A stretch of DNA of 64,000 nt from Endomychus coccineus (taxonomy: Eukaryota > Arthropoda > Insecta > Coleoptera > Endomychidae), in assembly GCA_958510875.1 (NCBI GenBank), contig CAUEHT010000004.1, positions 406,001 to 470,000 of the forward strand. The letters are read 5' to 3'. The stretch's first letter is position 1; the number at the start of each line of letters is the position of its first letter. The notes below the pieces were generated by a model. That model was not told the DNA's origin. It ran no database searches and saw nothing but the letters and a program-made list of their open reading frames with translations. Shown in pieces: positions 21,303 through 31,471 of the stretch. The position numbers and the translations under genes were made by a program.

Positions 21303-21559
21303 ATGATAACGATCGTCTTTTATGTAGTAGATATAGCTCTGGTGCACCTCAGGTTTGTTACGTAAAAGGTGTGTCTAGCCTTATGTCACCTGTTTCACCT
21401 TGATTATAGGTAAAGGTGAGCTTAGCCTTGCTCATAATAATTCCAAGTCGAAAGAATGTGATTTTCATTTTGTGTCACACAATTAGTTTGAGAATAGTAA
21501 TTTGAGACTTGTTATCTTCTCATCTCTGCTGACGTCACACACGCAGATCAAAACAAATA

Positions 21560-22620
21560 CGAGATGTTGAAATCATGGAAGTGAAACCGGAAGTAAGTAT
21601 TTCATTGCATATTCTGAATCTACGTGATGTGCTGAATAAGAATATAATCTATATATCGATCAGTTTGACCGATCTTCCACGATGAGGGTTTGAACTTTTT
21701 TAATTGCATATTCTGAATCTTCGCGATGTGCTGAATAAGAATATACTATTTATATATCGATCAGTTTGACCGATCTTCCGCGATAAGGGTTTGAAATTTT
21801 TATTTTCCGAAGTGTAGCGTTATGGGTGTCAAATGAAAGGTCTTGACGGGTAGCATGTGAATTTTCAACTTTTTCATGGAAAAATCACATACGGTGCATG
21901 TAGCTGAAAAAAAAACTCTAAATATAGCTTTATGGGTATCAAATGAGAGGTGTTGACGTGCAGAATGCGAATTTTCAACTTTTTCTCAAAACAAATATGA
22001 GATGTTAAAATTATGGAAGTGAAACCGGTAGTGGTTATCTTATTGCATATTCTGAATCTACGCGATGTGCTGAATAAGAATATACTATTTATATATCGAT
22101 TAGTTTGACCGATCTTCCGCGATAAGGGTTTGAAATGTTTATTTTTTGAAGTATAGCGTTATGGGTGTCGAATGAAAGGTTCTGACGCGTAGCATGTGAA
22201 TTTTCAACTTTTTCATGAAAAAATCCCATACGGTGCATGTAAATGAAAAAAAAATTCTAACTATAGCTTTATAGGTATCAAATGAAAGGTGTTGACATGC
22301 AGAATGTGAACTTTCAACTTTTTCATGAACAAAATCAATATGCTGCATGAAAACCATCTAAATATCGCTTCAAAGGTATCAAATGAAAGAACTTACCAAG
22401 TAGTGTTGTGATATTAGTATCGAAATGTCTTTGGAAGAAAAGCCAAACATCCGACAATCATAGTTTATGTACGATGATGTCGTCACCGGCGACAGCACCT
22501 GATTCAATCTGGCGATCATAGTTAACGAACGATGATGAGGCGGATAAGGAATAAAATGCGTTGATTATAATGAATATATACTCATTTGGGTGGTACATTC
22601 ATGCACATGTTTTAACGCGT
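21560..22620. repeat. Detached Polinton-type left arm (D2)
   Basis: Three copies of a GAAACCGG...TTGCATATTCTGAATCT...ATATATCGAT...GACCGATCTTCC unit (21590, 21705, 22020) and five copies of a roughly 105-bp TATGGGTGTCAAATGAAAGG unit (21820-22390), ending with a TGATGTCGTCACCGGCGACAG site. It leads directly into a CACGTG minisatellite as in P4. Confidence 0.6.
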
Positions 22621-22880
22621 GATTCATCATTCCGACACGTGCTTCAATATTCAGATACCTGTTCAGACACGTGCTTCAACATTCAGACACGTGCTTCAAT
22701 ATTCAGACACGTGTTCAGACACGTGCTTCAACATGCAGACACGTATTCAGACACGTGCTCCAACATTCAGACACGTGTTCAGACACATGCTCCAACATTC
22801 AGACACGTGTTCAGACACGTTCTTCAATATTTAGACACGTGTTCAGACACGTGCTTCAACATTCAGACACGTGCTTGCCC
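22621..22880 (+). repeat. CACGTG minisatellite (D2)
   Basis: Tandem phrases of TTCAGACACGTG with CTTCAACA or TTCAGACACGTG spacers, about 20 and 32 bp periods. It is open in three frames (translating as repeated FRHVLQHSDTC), a by-product of the repeat. Confidence 0.85.
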
Positions 22881-23075
22881 TATGATCAATTTTGAACGGA
22901 ACCTCTGTGACGGTGACTTCATCATCATAGCTTACGAACTATGATGTTCGGACACGTGCTTACACTAACCTCAATAGTAGGTAGTATTAGCTACATCCTC
23001 GCGGAAAAGGTCCGCCATTGTTGAGATTGATTTGATATGTTTAATCTCTCTCTTCAATATTCGACATTCACCAAT

Positions 23076-23561
23076 ATGAGGTTCATCGTGATAGATTTAC
23101 AAGGCTTCAGAGTGCCTGAATTTAGAATAAAAGAAATGTGTATTACGAATGGAAAACAATCAAGTCACTACCTGTTCAATTATCCCAAACCATATAGCGA
23201 GTTAAATGAAAACTGTAAGAGACAAATTCGATATCTCGAGAGGAATCATCATTGTATTCCATATGTCAGAGGGTTCATCAAGAATAGGGAACTGAAGAAT
23301 ATTTTGAAGAAACATACAGTTGAGATGAAAATCGATCGTATATATGTTAGAGGAGAAGAAAAATCGTTACCCATAAGACAACTTTTGGAAGAAATTTATG
23401 GATCGATTGTTGTTATAGATTTAGAAAATGATGTCAACTGTCCAAAACTGATAATGGGTGAACCTCTTTGTTTGAACAATCATACTTCAAATAATTGTTA
23501 CTGTGCTGTGGATAATAGCTTACATATTCATAATTATCTTATAAATTTACTACCATTGTAA
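23076..23561 (+). CDS. Accessory protein with RNase H-fold exonuclease-like start
   Basis: An intact ORF of about 161 residues. It begins MRFIVIDLQGFRVPEF, a hydrophobic strand ending in an acidic residue as in DEDD exonuclease/RNase H-fold proteins, then FNYPKPYSEL, RQIRYLERNHHCIPYVRGF and a C-terminal IDRIYVRGEEK block. The second and third catalytic acids are not obvious, so a true nuclease is doubtful. Two relatives occur in this window, at 27530 and at the gypsy insertion site (39666-39850 plus 63904-64000). It sits right after an arm and minisatellite. ATG 23076 fits the conserved start better than 23037. Confidence 0.55.
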   Translation: MRFIVIDLQGFRVPEFRIKEMCITNGKQSSHYLFNYPKPYSELNENCKRQIRYLERNHHCIPYVRGFIKNRELKNILKKHTVEMKIDRIYVRGEEKSLPIRQLLEEIYGSIVVIDLENDVNCPKLIMGEPLCLNNHTSNNCYCAVDNSLHIHNYLINLLPL

Positions 23562-23565
23562 ACCG

Positions 23566-23850
23566 ATGATAATAAATGATATGAATGAAAGATTGATTTT
23601 TTATTTCCCTCAGTCTATATCCTGCACTCATACGAGAAACAAAATGATGAAGCTTTGTGGAATTTCTAATAAAAAAGAGAATAATACAAGTCTTATCCCT
23701 TGTAAACATAGATTGTATTATTCAGAGTGTACATTCAATTTAAAGATTATATACTGCTTCGAGTGTGCTGATAAGAGAAAAATAATATCGAAAATATCTA
23801 TAGATAACTATCGTGGTATTGTGTTCCATCCCTACTCTTCTCCAGGATAA
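23566..23850 (+). CDS. Small cysteine-rich protein, degenerate RING-like
   Basis: A 94-residue ORF 4 nt after the exonuclease-like gene on the same strand. It shows a single C, then IPCKH, YYSEC and a final YCFEC, which approximates the C...CxH...C...CxxC order of a RING finger but lacks the second Cys of the first pair. It could be a degenerate ubiquitin-ligase-type accessory protein or unrelated. The tight spacing suggests co-transcription. Confidence 0.4.
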   Translation: MIINDMNERLIFYFPQSISCTHTRNKMMKLCGISNKKENNTSLIPCKHRLYYSECTFNLKIIYCFECADKRKIISKISIDNYRGIVFHPYSSPG

Positions 23851-25296
23851 TTAAATAGATGTGTTGTTAGAAATATATCATTATGAAAAATGTATTCATT
23901 TAGTATGTTACTTGTACAGTTTGTGTCAACTCTAACTTTACTTCTTGGAACTTTCTCATCGAATATAATATTATATAAGTCCACATTTGATTCTGATAAT
24001 TGAAGTGCATCATTCAATCATAATTTAAATCGGAGTGATTCCATTCATTCAGAATATGAAAATCTAAATCAACAAAGACCTACCTTTACTATTTCCGCAT
24101 CGAGGAAAAATCATTCTCCACATCGTAGAGTTTCTACCCACCCTGAACCTCTATCCAGAGAAGAAGTGAGAAATGATTATGAACATCGAATATCTTTTAT
24201 AAATGTTCAACTCACAACTTGTAAAAGTAGATTGGAAATGCAACCTTGGAATTATTGGATGTGAATTAACCTTGGAATTATTGGATGTGAATAGTAAATA
24301 TATGTTAGAACGTATATATATCGAGAAATATTGTGAAAGTTCTCCTACCGCCACTACCATTTCTACAACCATAGAAGCCCTCGCTAATAATCTTCTGCAA
24401 GATCAGATTTATCTACATGTGTTACAAACAATCTCGGATTGAAATTCGAATCAGATACTTGGGCATCTAAATATTATGAATGTAATAAAACGAAATCATC
24501 CAGTTTGACTATAGTTGACAAGGATGGAAGTGATGTTCTACCTGAACCTGTCCTATCTGAACCGTTAAATATTTCAATAAACATTTAGAGTGATGAGCTG
24601 TTATCAAGAGCTGCATCGAGCAGAAACTAAATTATCAAATTGCATGTTGGAAGCAAAATTAATTCAACCTGCATCATGAAGAATGATATTCAAGAAGAAA
24701 TTGGATGATCATATAAATAATTTGAATTTTCTTAAAAATGTATCCAATCATATATAGATTACAATAATATAACTCATACGTCTAATTATCTGAAAATAAT
24801 TAAATAAGAAAACCAAATATTACATGTTATATGAAATAATTATTATGATAAAAATATAGATAAGGCATATTTATAAGTAATATACAATATGTAATATGAA
24901 ACTAATCGTTTTTTTCCACCTCCACCTCTGGAATAGAATAATGCCCCCAAGGTAACGTTTTATAATTTTCAATAATATAGCGTTTATTATCAAGAGCGCT
25001 TGAAACAATTTTATTTTGCTCAATAGTATAAATATTTTGATTATGAGATCTAATTTTTGGCTTTCATTATTGAATTATCAGAATAGATTGATTCGTTAAT
25101 TTTCAAAATATGTAATTTTTCATTTTATTTACAAGATAAAAATAAAGTCGGTTGATATATCTAATTAGCTTTCAAACAGCTTTAAAACAGCTTTCAAACA
25201 GATTAAAACAGCTATCAAACAGCTTCTAACAGGTATTGAACAGCTTCAAACACCCATTGAATAGTTTCTTATTAGGTTTTTCTTTCATAAAATAGT
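23851..25296. other. Gene-poor region with unrecognised ORF remnants
   Basis: Broken frames at 24030-24460 show proline/serine/histidine-rich residues and no family I recognise; a 25-bp phrase ending TTGGAATTATTGGATGTGAA is duplicated at 24243 and 24273. From 24740 on the sequence is AT-rich. A short AACAGCTTT repeat tract lies at 25180-25270. Confidence 0.4.
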
Positions 25297-25462
25297 TTAT
25301 AGATGTGTGAAATTATCAAAACACTTCATATATCTTCCTTTATCAATAGCATCATCTTTAACAATATATAAAAATTCATATAGTTCCTTCCAACAGTATG
25401 AACACATATTTTTGAATTCTCCAAAAGTCATATCAGTTCCCACATGATCATTATACAGAGTG
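25297..25462 (-). pseudogene. Packaging ATPase C-terminal fragment, P1-like
   Basis: The minus strand encodes YNDHVGTDMTFGEFKNMCSYCW and KGRYMKCFDNF, closest to the C-terminus of the P1 ATPase. The tryptophan that is a stop in P1 is present here. The rest of the gene is cut off at about 25462 by the mariner-like element. Confidence 0.75.
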
Positions 25463-26835
25463 TTCCATCTCAGACGAGCCACCCCGTATATTTCTTATCC
25501 CATAGTGAGTGGAAAAATCTTCTGAAACATGTCGAATGATTTTGTTTGGGGGACATCTTTTGACGTATATTTGAGGCTTGAACGAGCAACCCCCTAATAG
25601 GGGGTGCTTCAACCCCTGAAAATTGGATAGGGGAGAGGAGTTGAGTGTTACGTCATTTGGAAGGTCTTGGAAGCCCCTTTACAACGGTGTATGAAAAACG
25701 TAAATTTGATGGACCGTTCCTGCCAAAAATTAATTTTGTTGCTCGAATGCGCCACCTTGAATATTTTGGTTAATTGTACAAGGTGCAACCTCATTTTTAT
25801 TAAGCCTTTTTCACAAACTTGAACAATCTCCAAAAAATCACATTCGTAAAAAAATTGAAATGTGTTGTCATGCTTACAATGAGAAAAATTAAATCTGCGT
25901 GTTTAAATCAAATGTTCAAATTGTCCTCCATTGACTTCCATACAATAATACATTCTCTCAAACTAATAAATAAGAAAACAGCAAAACATTTCCTTATGTT
26001 GCCTTCATTTTTTGTTCTTAGAAGGTGTTTATCTGGTTTTAACGTTTCTTCGATCATTTCATGATTTTAATCAATCTGTTGAGTTACTACTCTGCTGATT
26101 TGTTTAAAATTTCAAAAAATATGGTGTACACATTGCAAGAACGTGTTGAGCTGGTTAGCCTTTATTATCAAAATCAAAATTATGCAGGAGCGGCTGCAAG
26201 GATATTTAACGAAAACCATCCTGAACGTAGCGTTCGCCATAAGTACGTAATGAAATTGATTTCGGAATTTGTGAATACGGGTTCAGTAATGGATGGAAAA
26301 AGGGCACCCATTGGAATTGTCAATGTAGAAGGAGCAGTTGGAACATGTCCAACTTATGCCAAACACGCAATCTGTACGACAACTTTCTGCAGCTTCCGGT
26401 ATCAGCTAATCTAACGTTCTCAGAATTTTACATGAACACAGGTTCCATCCATACAAAATTAAATTAATTCAGGAATTAAATGATGATGATTGGGATCAAA
26501 GGCAAGAGTTTTGCGAAATTATGTTCGAGCGTATCAACAATAACCCAAATTTTTTGTACAACGTTTGCTTTTCTGACGAATGCACTTTTTTACTTAATGA
26601 AGAGGTTGACCGGCATTACTGTAGAATTTGGAGCGATACAAATCCTTATGTATTCCGTGAAGCTCACACTCAACATCGGGAAAAGCTAAACGTTTGAGTA
26701 GGAATTTTGAGAGACCACCTAATTAGACCTCTGTTTATTCCTGGTAATTCAAGAGGCGAAATTTATCTTGAAATGTTGTAAAATGCGATTGATCCGTTCA
26801 TAACTGAACAACTAGAAAACGATAGTAGATGAAAT
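25463..26835 (+). mobile_element. Degenerate Tc1/mariner-superfamily element
   Basis: Starts at the ATPase breakpoint with GTTCCATCTCAGACGAGCC, typical of the terminal sequence of such elements, and includes about 650 bp of leader before the transposase remnant. I cannot find the opposite terminal repeat; the element seems truncated near 26835. Confidence 0.55.
26121..26835 (+). pseudogene. Mariner-like transposase remnant (DUF4817-type HTH plus DDE)
   Basis: Starts MVYTLQERVELVSLYYQNQN with a helix-turn-helix pattern (AAARIFNENHP, a tail with FVNTGSV) as in DUF4817 domains, followed in shifted frames by ISxSNVLRILHE-like, DDWDQRQEFCEIM, the DDE block FSDECTFLL and REAHTQHREKLNV, then a stop where tryptophan is expected, and GILRDHLIRPLF. 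Frameshifts near 26400 and 26470 and stops near 26695 and 26780 show it is dead. Confidence 0.65.
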
Positions 26836-26999
26836 GGGCGCGTTCTAGGACAAAAATGCATCCGGTCTGAGTATAGGGAATTGCGTGAGTGTGAGAGAGA
26901 GGTGTATATGTTTGATGTGATTCTGTGTTCTGAGGGTAGTGGATGTTGTGTGTAGAATAGAATAGAAGTGTGTTGTGGACCATAGAGTTGGATGCTGTG
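26836..26999. other. No gene seen
   Basis: GT-rich sequence leading into the minisatellite; antisense open frames here are products of low complexity. Confidence 0.3.
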
Positions 27000-27312
27000 T
27001 TCGAGACGTGTCATGGCGTCTGTAGGTATTACGTGTGTAATGGTGGTTGTAACTGTCATGGTGTCTGTAGGTATTGTGATATGACGTGTGTAATGTTGGT
27101 TGTAACTGTCATGGCGTCTGTGTACAGTGTGGTTGTAAACCATAGAGTTGGATGTTGTGTGTGGAATAGGAGTGTGTTGTGTTCGAGACCTGTCATGGCG
27201 TCTGTAGGTATGACGTGTGTAATGTTGGTTGTAACTGTCATGGCGTCTGTAGGTATTGTGCTATGACGTGTGTTATGTTGGTTGTAACTGTGATGGTGTC
27301 TGTAGACATTGT
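27000..27312 (+). repeat. Minisatellite, about 50-bp unit
   Basis: Six imperfect copies of GGTTGTAACTGTCATGGCGTC...GTAGGTATT with ACGTGTGTAATG between, at about 27007, 27055, 27107, 27190, 27237 and 27289. Confidence 0.75.
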
Positions 27313-27529
27313 GGGGGAGCCACTTGTGAACAGACAGTCTGATTAGATGTAGGTCACTGCAATATCGGCTTTTAAGTTTGAGATTGAAAAACGATTAAAA
27401 AACGATCGAAACGATTCAAACGGTTGAAACGATCGTTTTCATCGTTTTTACAACTCTGAGTTGAGGGTGGGGTCTAGATGCACAGTCACTCGAAATCGAT
27501 AAATCATCATAGCTCGTGATGAAGACTGT

Positions 27530-28001
27530 AGTGGTCGATAATAAGAGCTTTCACATGTCTTCACACAAATATATAGTGAAGGAACTCGCCTTGTTGGATT
27601 GTGAGAAAAAGTAAGAGAAATATTTTCCATTCAAACCACCTGTTCCGTTGAATCAACTTTCAGAAAGTCAGATGAAGAAAATATTAAGTGGTGAAAGATA
27701 TCATGGTATTCCATACAACTCAGGATATCAGGAATATGATCAAATGTAGGAAATTCTGAAGGAAAATATTGATCCAGACAGTGTCATATATGTTAGTGGA
27801 GAGGGGAAAGCTAAATCCCTTATAGAGAGCTTGAAAAAATGGGGGTTTCATTGAGTGAAAGTAGAAAATATAAAAGATGAGGCTCCGAAATTTGTGCGAA
27901 GAAATTACTCCCATAGTAAGAATCCTATGTGTTGTAGTGTGAATAGCTGGAAATTATATGAATTTCATACGAAGCAAGATGTTCTATCTATTATAAAATA
28001 A
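27530..28001 (+). pseudogene. Exonuclease-like accessory gene remnant
   Basis: Aligns with the 23076-23561 protein family: a FxPPVPLNQLSESQMKKI block, GERYHGIPYNSGYQEYDQM, YVSGEGKAKSLIESLKKWGF and VENIKDEAP. Stops at 27748 and 27853 interrupt it. It ends at the TAA before ORFa. Its closest relative is the copy split by the gypsy element at 39850/63900. Confidence 0.6.
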
Positions 28002-28030
28002 TATCATTATCGATATGCAACAGTATCGAT

Positions 28031-28282
28031 ATGTCTTCAGCTGAATACGCACGTAAACTGCATGAATTTGGTGAAAGAGTGGAAGCACTGAGTAGAGACA
28101 TAGAATTTTATAAAGATAAAAATATAGTTATAAGACAACTGGGTAATTTAACTGTTGGAGATGGCTATATTGAAAGCAAATTTTATAATCCTAACCTCAA
28201 TTTTAAACGGAATCTTATACACAAACGCTCCACACCAAGTGAAACATATTTATATATGTCCCAGCATGGATCTCAAAAATGA
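28031..28282 (+). CDS. ORFa, short coiled-coil protein (copy 2)
   Basis: An 83-codon ORF, MSSAEYARKLHEFGERVEAL..., with a heptad-like N-terminal 45 residues and a basic C-terminal part. Its 3' half overlaps ORFb in another frame. The same pair occurs at 39063-39636, 57102-57753 and, decayed, in P2. No family recognised. Confidence 0.5.
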   Translation: MSSAEYARKLHEFGERVEALSRDIEFYKDKNIVIRQLGNLTVGDGYIESKFYNPNLNFKRNLIHKRSTPSETYLYMSQHGSQK

Positions 28283-28866
28283 ATCTAACCGAACGGAATG
28301 GCAACCGATGAATCACCTAATGATTAATGAGAACCAACTAGAGGTTTTTACATACGATATTCCTAAAACGATGTCTATGTTTAACTATAAACTCAAGTTA
28401 TTATTCCATGATGGTAGTGAGGGTGATACTAATAATTGGCAAACTGGAGGAGAACAACCAACTACATCGATTAATTATCAATCTAAAGCAACACCACCGA
28501 GTGAAACATATTTATATATGTCCCAGCATGGATCTCAAGAATTAATGTAACCGAACGTAATGGCAACCGATGAATCACCTAATGATTAATGAGAACCAAC
28601 TATAGGTTTTTACATACGATTTTCCTAAAACGATGTCTATGTTTAACTATAAACTCAAGTTATTATTCCATGATGGTAGTGAGGGTGATACTAATAATTG
28701 GCAAACTGGAGGAGAACAACCAACTACATCGATTAATTATCAATCTAGAGCAACACCACAGAAAGAAAATGAAATGTATGCAATGCAGTGTTTTAATCTT
28801 AGTGTTTTATCAGTATTACTACTTAAAATCCTCATTAAAAATGCAAAGAAACATATTAATAAATAA
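28161..28866 (+). pseudogene. ORFb membrane protein with internal 262-bp tandem duplication
   Basis: Copy of the ORFb gene (hydrophobic N-terminus AILKANFIILTSILNGILY, C-terminal LSVLSVLLLKILIKN). A tandem duplication of 262 bp (28239-28500 and 28501-28762) repeats the central part, and the second unit has a stop. The original frame ends near 28548 in the duplicate; the C-terminal part to 28866 is out of continuity. Confidence 0.65.
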
Positions 28867-28879
28867 TGATATTGATGAG

Positions 28880-29560
28880 TAAGTGGTGTTTTATTGGATC
28901 AAACATCTGACGATCATAGCTTACAAACTCTGATGACGTCACGGCTTGAGATCAACGATGATTAGGCAAGAAATAAAATATCAACAATAATAATAATAAT
29001 AATATTTATTCATTTAGGTAGTATTACATTGACCAAAGGTACAGGCTGCTTCTGGGAGGTGTCGCTACCACGTGACAGCTGTCATGGCGGGCCAAAGGTA
29101 CAGACTGCTTCGTGGAGGTGTCGCCACCACGTGACAGCTGTCATAGGATTGGTCGTTGAAGGTACAGACTGCTTCGTGTAGGTGGTGCCATCAGTTCAGC
29201 TCGTCTGACTTGTGCGAATCCAAGATGACAGGCTGCTATCACAGGGCAGACGTGTGACGTCACAGCATAAAGGTTCAGACTGCTTCGTGGAGGTGTCGCC
29301 CCCAGTTCGACTCGTGCGACTCGTACGGTTTTCGAATCACATGATCTGTCACGCGGTGAGATACGGTGTCTGTCACTTCGACGGAGTTTCTGCCACGTGG
29401 GGCTTCAACGAGGTGTCTGTCACGAGGTGTCATGACGGCTATCGAGTACCATAGAGCTGAAGGTTATAGAGCTAACCCAAGCCAAAATCATAGAGTCTTG
29501 GAGGGTGTGACGTGGTGGATCCATGAAGCATCTGTCACGTGAACTGTCATGGCGGATCTA
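28880..29560 (+). repeat. Polinton-type right arm with TGACAGCTGTCA-like units
   Basis: Begins with ATGATGACGTC-type sequence near 28930, then units of GGTACAGACTGCTTCGTGG AGGTGTCGCC with ACGTGACAGCTGTCAT (29074, 29132) and degenerating copies to 29560. It corresponds to the terminal repeat of P4 but has no identifiable end. Confidence 0.6.
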
Positions 29561-29569
29561 TGAATGTCA

Positions 29570-29842
29570 GCCATAGCTTTATAGGTATCAAATGAGAAGT
29601 CTTGACATGCAGAATGTTAATTTCCATATTTTCGATGAGGTAAAATCAATAAGATGCATGCAAATTGGGTGGGGAGAACATCTTAATATAGCTTCATGTG
29701 TGTATCAAAATACATAATGATTTTGACGATTAAGTGATGTTTTATTGAATTGAAGATCCGGCGATCATAGTTTACGAACGATAATGACGTCACTGCTTCG
29801 AACCGATGACAGTAACTGTATACAAATTCCTCATCGGCTGCT
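29570..29842. repeat. Arm fragment with TATCAAATGAGAAG unit and TGACGTCA site
   Basis: A copy of the 105-bp arm unit (29575-29700), then GTTTACGAACGATAATGACGTCACTGCTTCG as in the P4 arm. No gene. Confidence 0.5.
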
Positions 29843-29854
29843 GTGAAACAACCA

Positions 29855-30322
29855 ATGTTAGATTACGCCAGTTTCAAAACAAAACGCGCACACATCTTCC
29901 TAGAGGTGAATCGACGATGGTATACATTCTACGGAAGATGGGTTTGGGTAATGGATTTAGAAACTAGAATCATGGAGCAGCCAATGTTAATTACGGACTG
30001 GTTATCATTTTTACCACGCAATTTCGAGAAAATATCGGCAATTTATCAACAACCCTCAGGAGAGATTGTATTATTCATAGATAGAATGGTGTATATGATG
30101 AAATTTCCAAGTTCACAGCTGATTAACAGTTGGCCAAAGTCCAAAGTTCCGTTGTTCATATACAACATTTTCGGTATACAATGCCCAAATGTGAGCTTAT
30201 TCGCCCAGTTGAAAGAAATATTGGAAGAGATTCTATCACGACAAACTAACCCAATAGGAGCCCTGACAGCTGAAGATGATGATGAATATGTGGAAGAAGA
30301 AACGATCGTTCCAAACGACTAA
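29855..30322 (+). CDS. Hemopexin-like repeat protein
   Basis: An intact ORF of about 155 residues. RRWYTFYGRWVWVMD followed by WLSFLPRNFEKISAIYQ and GEIVLFIDRMVYMMKF resembles one and a half hemopexin-type blades (aromatic W-V-W strand, xLPxxIxA, F-x-G-x-x-Y). The first residues (PMLDYASFKTKRAHIF) resemble the C-terminal PMLDYIAFKNRAIF segment of the major capsid gene, so the ORF may be fused to a capsid remnant. The C-terminus is acidic. If real it would be a captured secreted or matrix-binding domain. ATG 29855 was chosen over the GTG 12 nt upstream. Confidence 0.45.
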   Translation: MLDYASFKTKRAHIFLEVNRRWYTFYGRWVWVMDLETRIMEQPMLITDWLSFLPRNFEKISAIYQQPSGEIVLFIDRMVYMMKFPSSQLINSWPKSKVPLFIYNIFGIQCPNVSLFAQLKEILEEILSRQTNPIGALTAEDDDEYVEEETIVPND

Positions 30323-30389
30323 GAGGGATCGATCGATTTTAGGAGAAAGCGAACTGATGACAAATCTCTGGATTCTCCCTTCTCCTCAA

Positions 30390-30575
30390 GGTGACGAGGA
30401 ACTAATAACTGGTAAACTGGAGGGGCACAACCAACAGCACCAATTAATTTGAACTGGAGCGACATCACAGAAACAAAATGGAATTTATGAAATGTAGTGT
30501 TTTAATCTTGGCATCTTATCAGTTTTACTAATCAAAATCTTTTTGAAAATGTGAAAGAAACATATTAATAGATAA
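30390..30575 (+). pseudogene. ORFb C-terminal remnant
   Basis: Degenerate match to the ORFb C-terminus (TSQKQNGIYEM, CFNLGILSVLLIKIFLK, KKHINR) with stops, followed by the ATTTCGACGAGTAAGTGGTG arm start seen after the other ORFb copies. Confidence 0.55.
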
Positions 30576-30604
30576 TGATTTCGACGAGTAAGTGGTGTTT
30601 TATT

Positions 30605-30800
30605 GAATTGAAGATCTGATTGGTTACCTGCAAGGTCAATAATTTTCATGTCGAGACTTGAAACAGATAAGAAATGTATACGTTACAAAGCGCGTTGGAG
30701 ATGATCTGATTGGTTACCCACAAGGGCAATAATTTTCATGTCGAGACATGAAATAGATAAGAACGTTACAAGGCGCGTGGAGATGATCTGGTTGGCTACC
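30605..30800 (+). repeat. Tandem repeat, about 85-bp unit
   Basis: Two full copies and a partial of GATCTGATTGGTTACC...CAATAATTTTCATGTCGAGAC...GCGCGTTGGAGAT. Confidence 0.7.
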
Positions 30801-30865
30801 TTTTTTTTAGTGCGCTTTATCTGAATTAGATAAGAGTAATTTTCATTTCGAAACATAAGAGAACT

Positions 30866-31142
30866 CATGATTTTATTATATGTATTAGGAAATCGACCTC
30901 CTCACTCCGTGACATGTTTAGGTAGATACTGTTTATCAAATTTTTATCAAATCTCTAATTAATAAAACACACCTTTGTTAAACGTAGTTCAGAATAAATT
31001 GTAAAACACCATATCATCAATAAATTTCGAAACCTAAATGCCTTACGAGGCGATTCAATTTAGAATTACAAAGCGATACGCTGAAAAGGAACTTCACAGT
31101 TCGGTTTTCGGCATTTGAGATATACAGGTCTTGATATAGATT
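30866..31142 (-). repeat. Dispersed repeat, inverted relative to 20505-20735
   Basis: Reverse-complement match to 20505-20735. It directly abuts the broken 3' end of P3 at about 31143. Confidence 0.65.
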
Positions 31143-31471
31143 ACTGAACATTTTCTGAAATGATTCTCTCTTACATACGTGAGAACATGAACGTGAATAG
31201 TGAGGGGGTGGGGATAACTCTCCGTTTCGATCTCATTGCAAACGTTGATAACTGACTCATAACGTCACTAGTTGTTTGCATTTGTTTCATTTCCAGCAAC
31301 CGGCTTCCATAGTTTACAAACTATGATCGTCGGATGTTTACATCACCATCTACCGTTTTGAGGAATAAAAATATCAAATATAACATAAATTACATTTATT
31401 TGGAAAAATACATTCTGATAGTACATAAATTAGAACTAAAATAATAACATTATGATTCATCACCCGGTTCT
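31143..31471 (-). other. P3 region after the major capsid gene, truncated
   Basis: Matches P4 55719-56040, the spacer between the major capsid and MSV199 genes, including the ACGTGAACGTGAATAGT and TTTACAAACTATGATCGTCGG phrases. P3 ends here, so its MSV199 gene, ORFb/ORFa and right terminal repeat are absent. Confidence 0.65.

Noticed and set aside
22561..22944. Three overlapping open frames in the minisatellite encoding FRHVLQHSDTC-type repeats
   Set aside because: All three frames are open because the repeat lacks stop triplets; the same occurs in P4's array. No independent coding evidence.
26763..27266. Frames over the 27 kb minisatellite
   Set aside because: Repeat-derived in both strands, GT/CA-rich, no domain.
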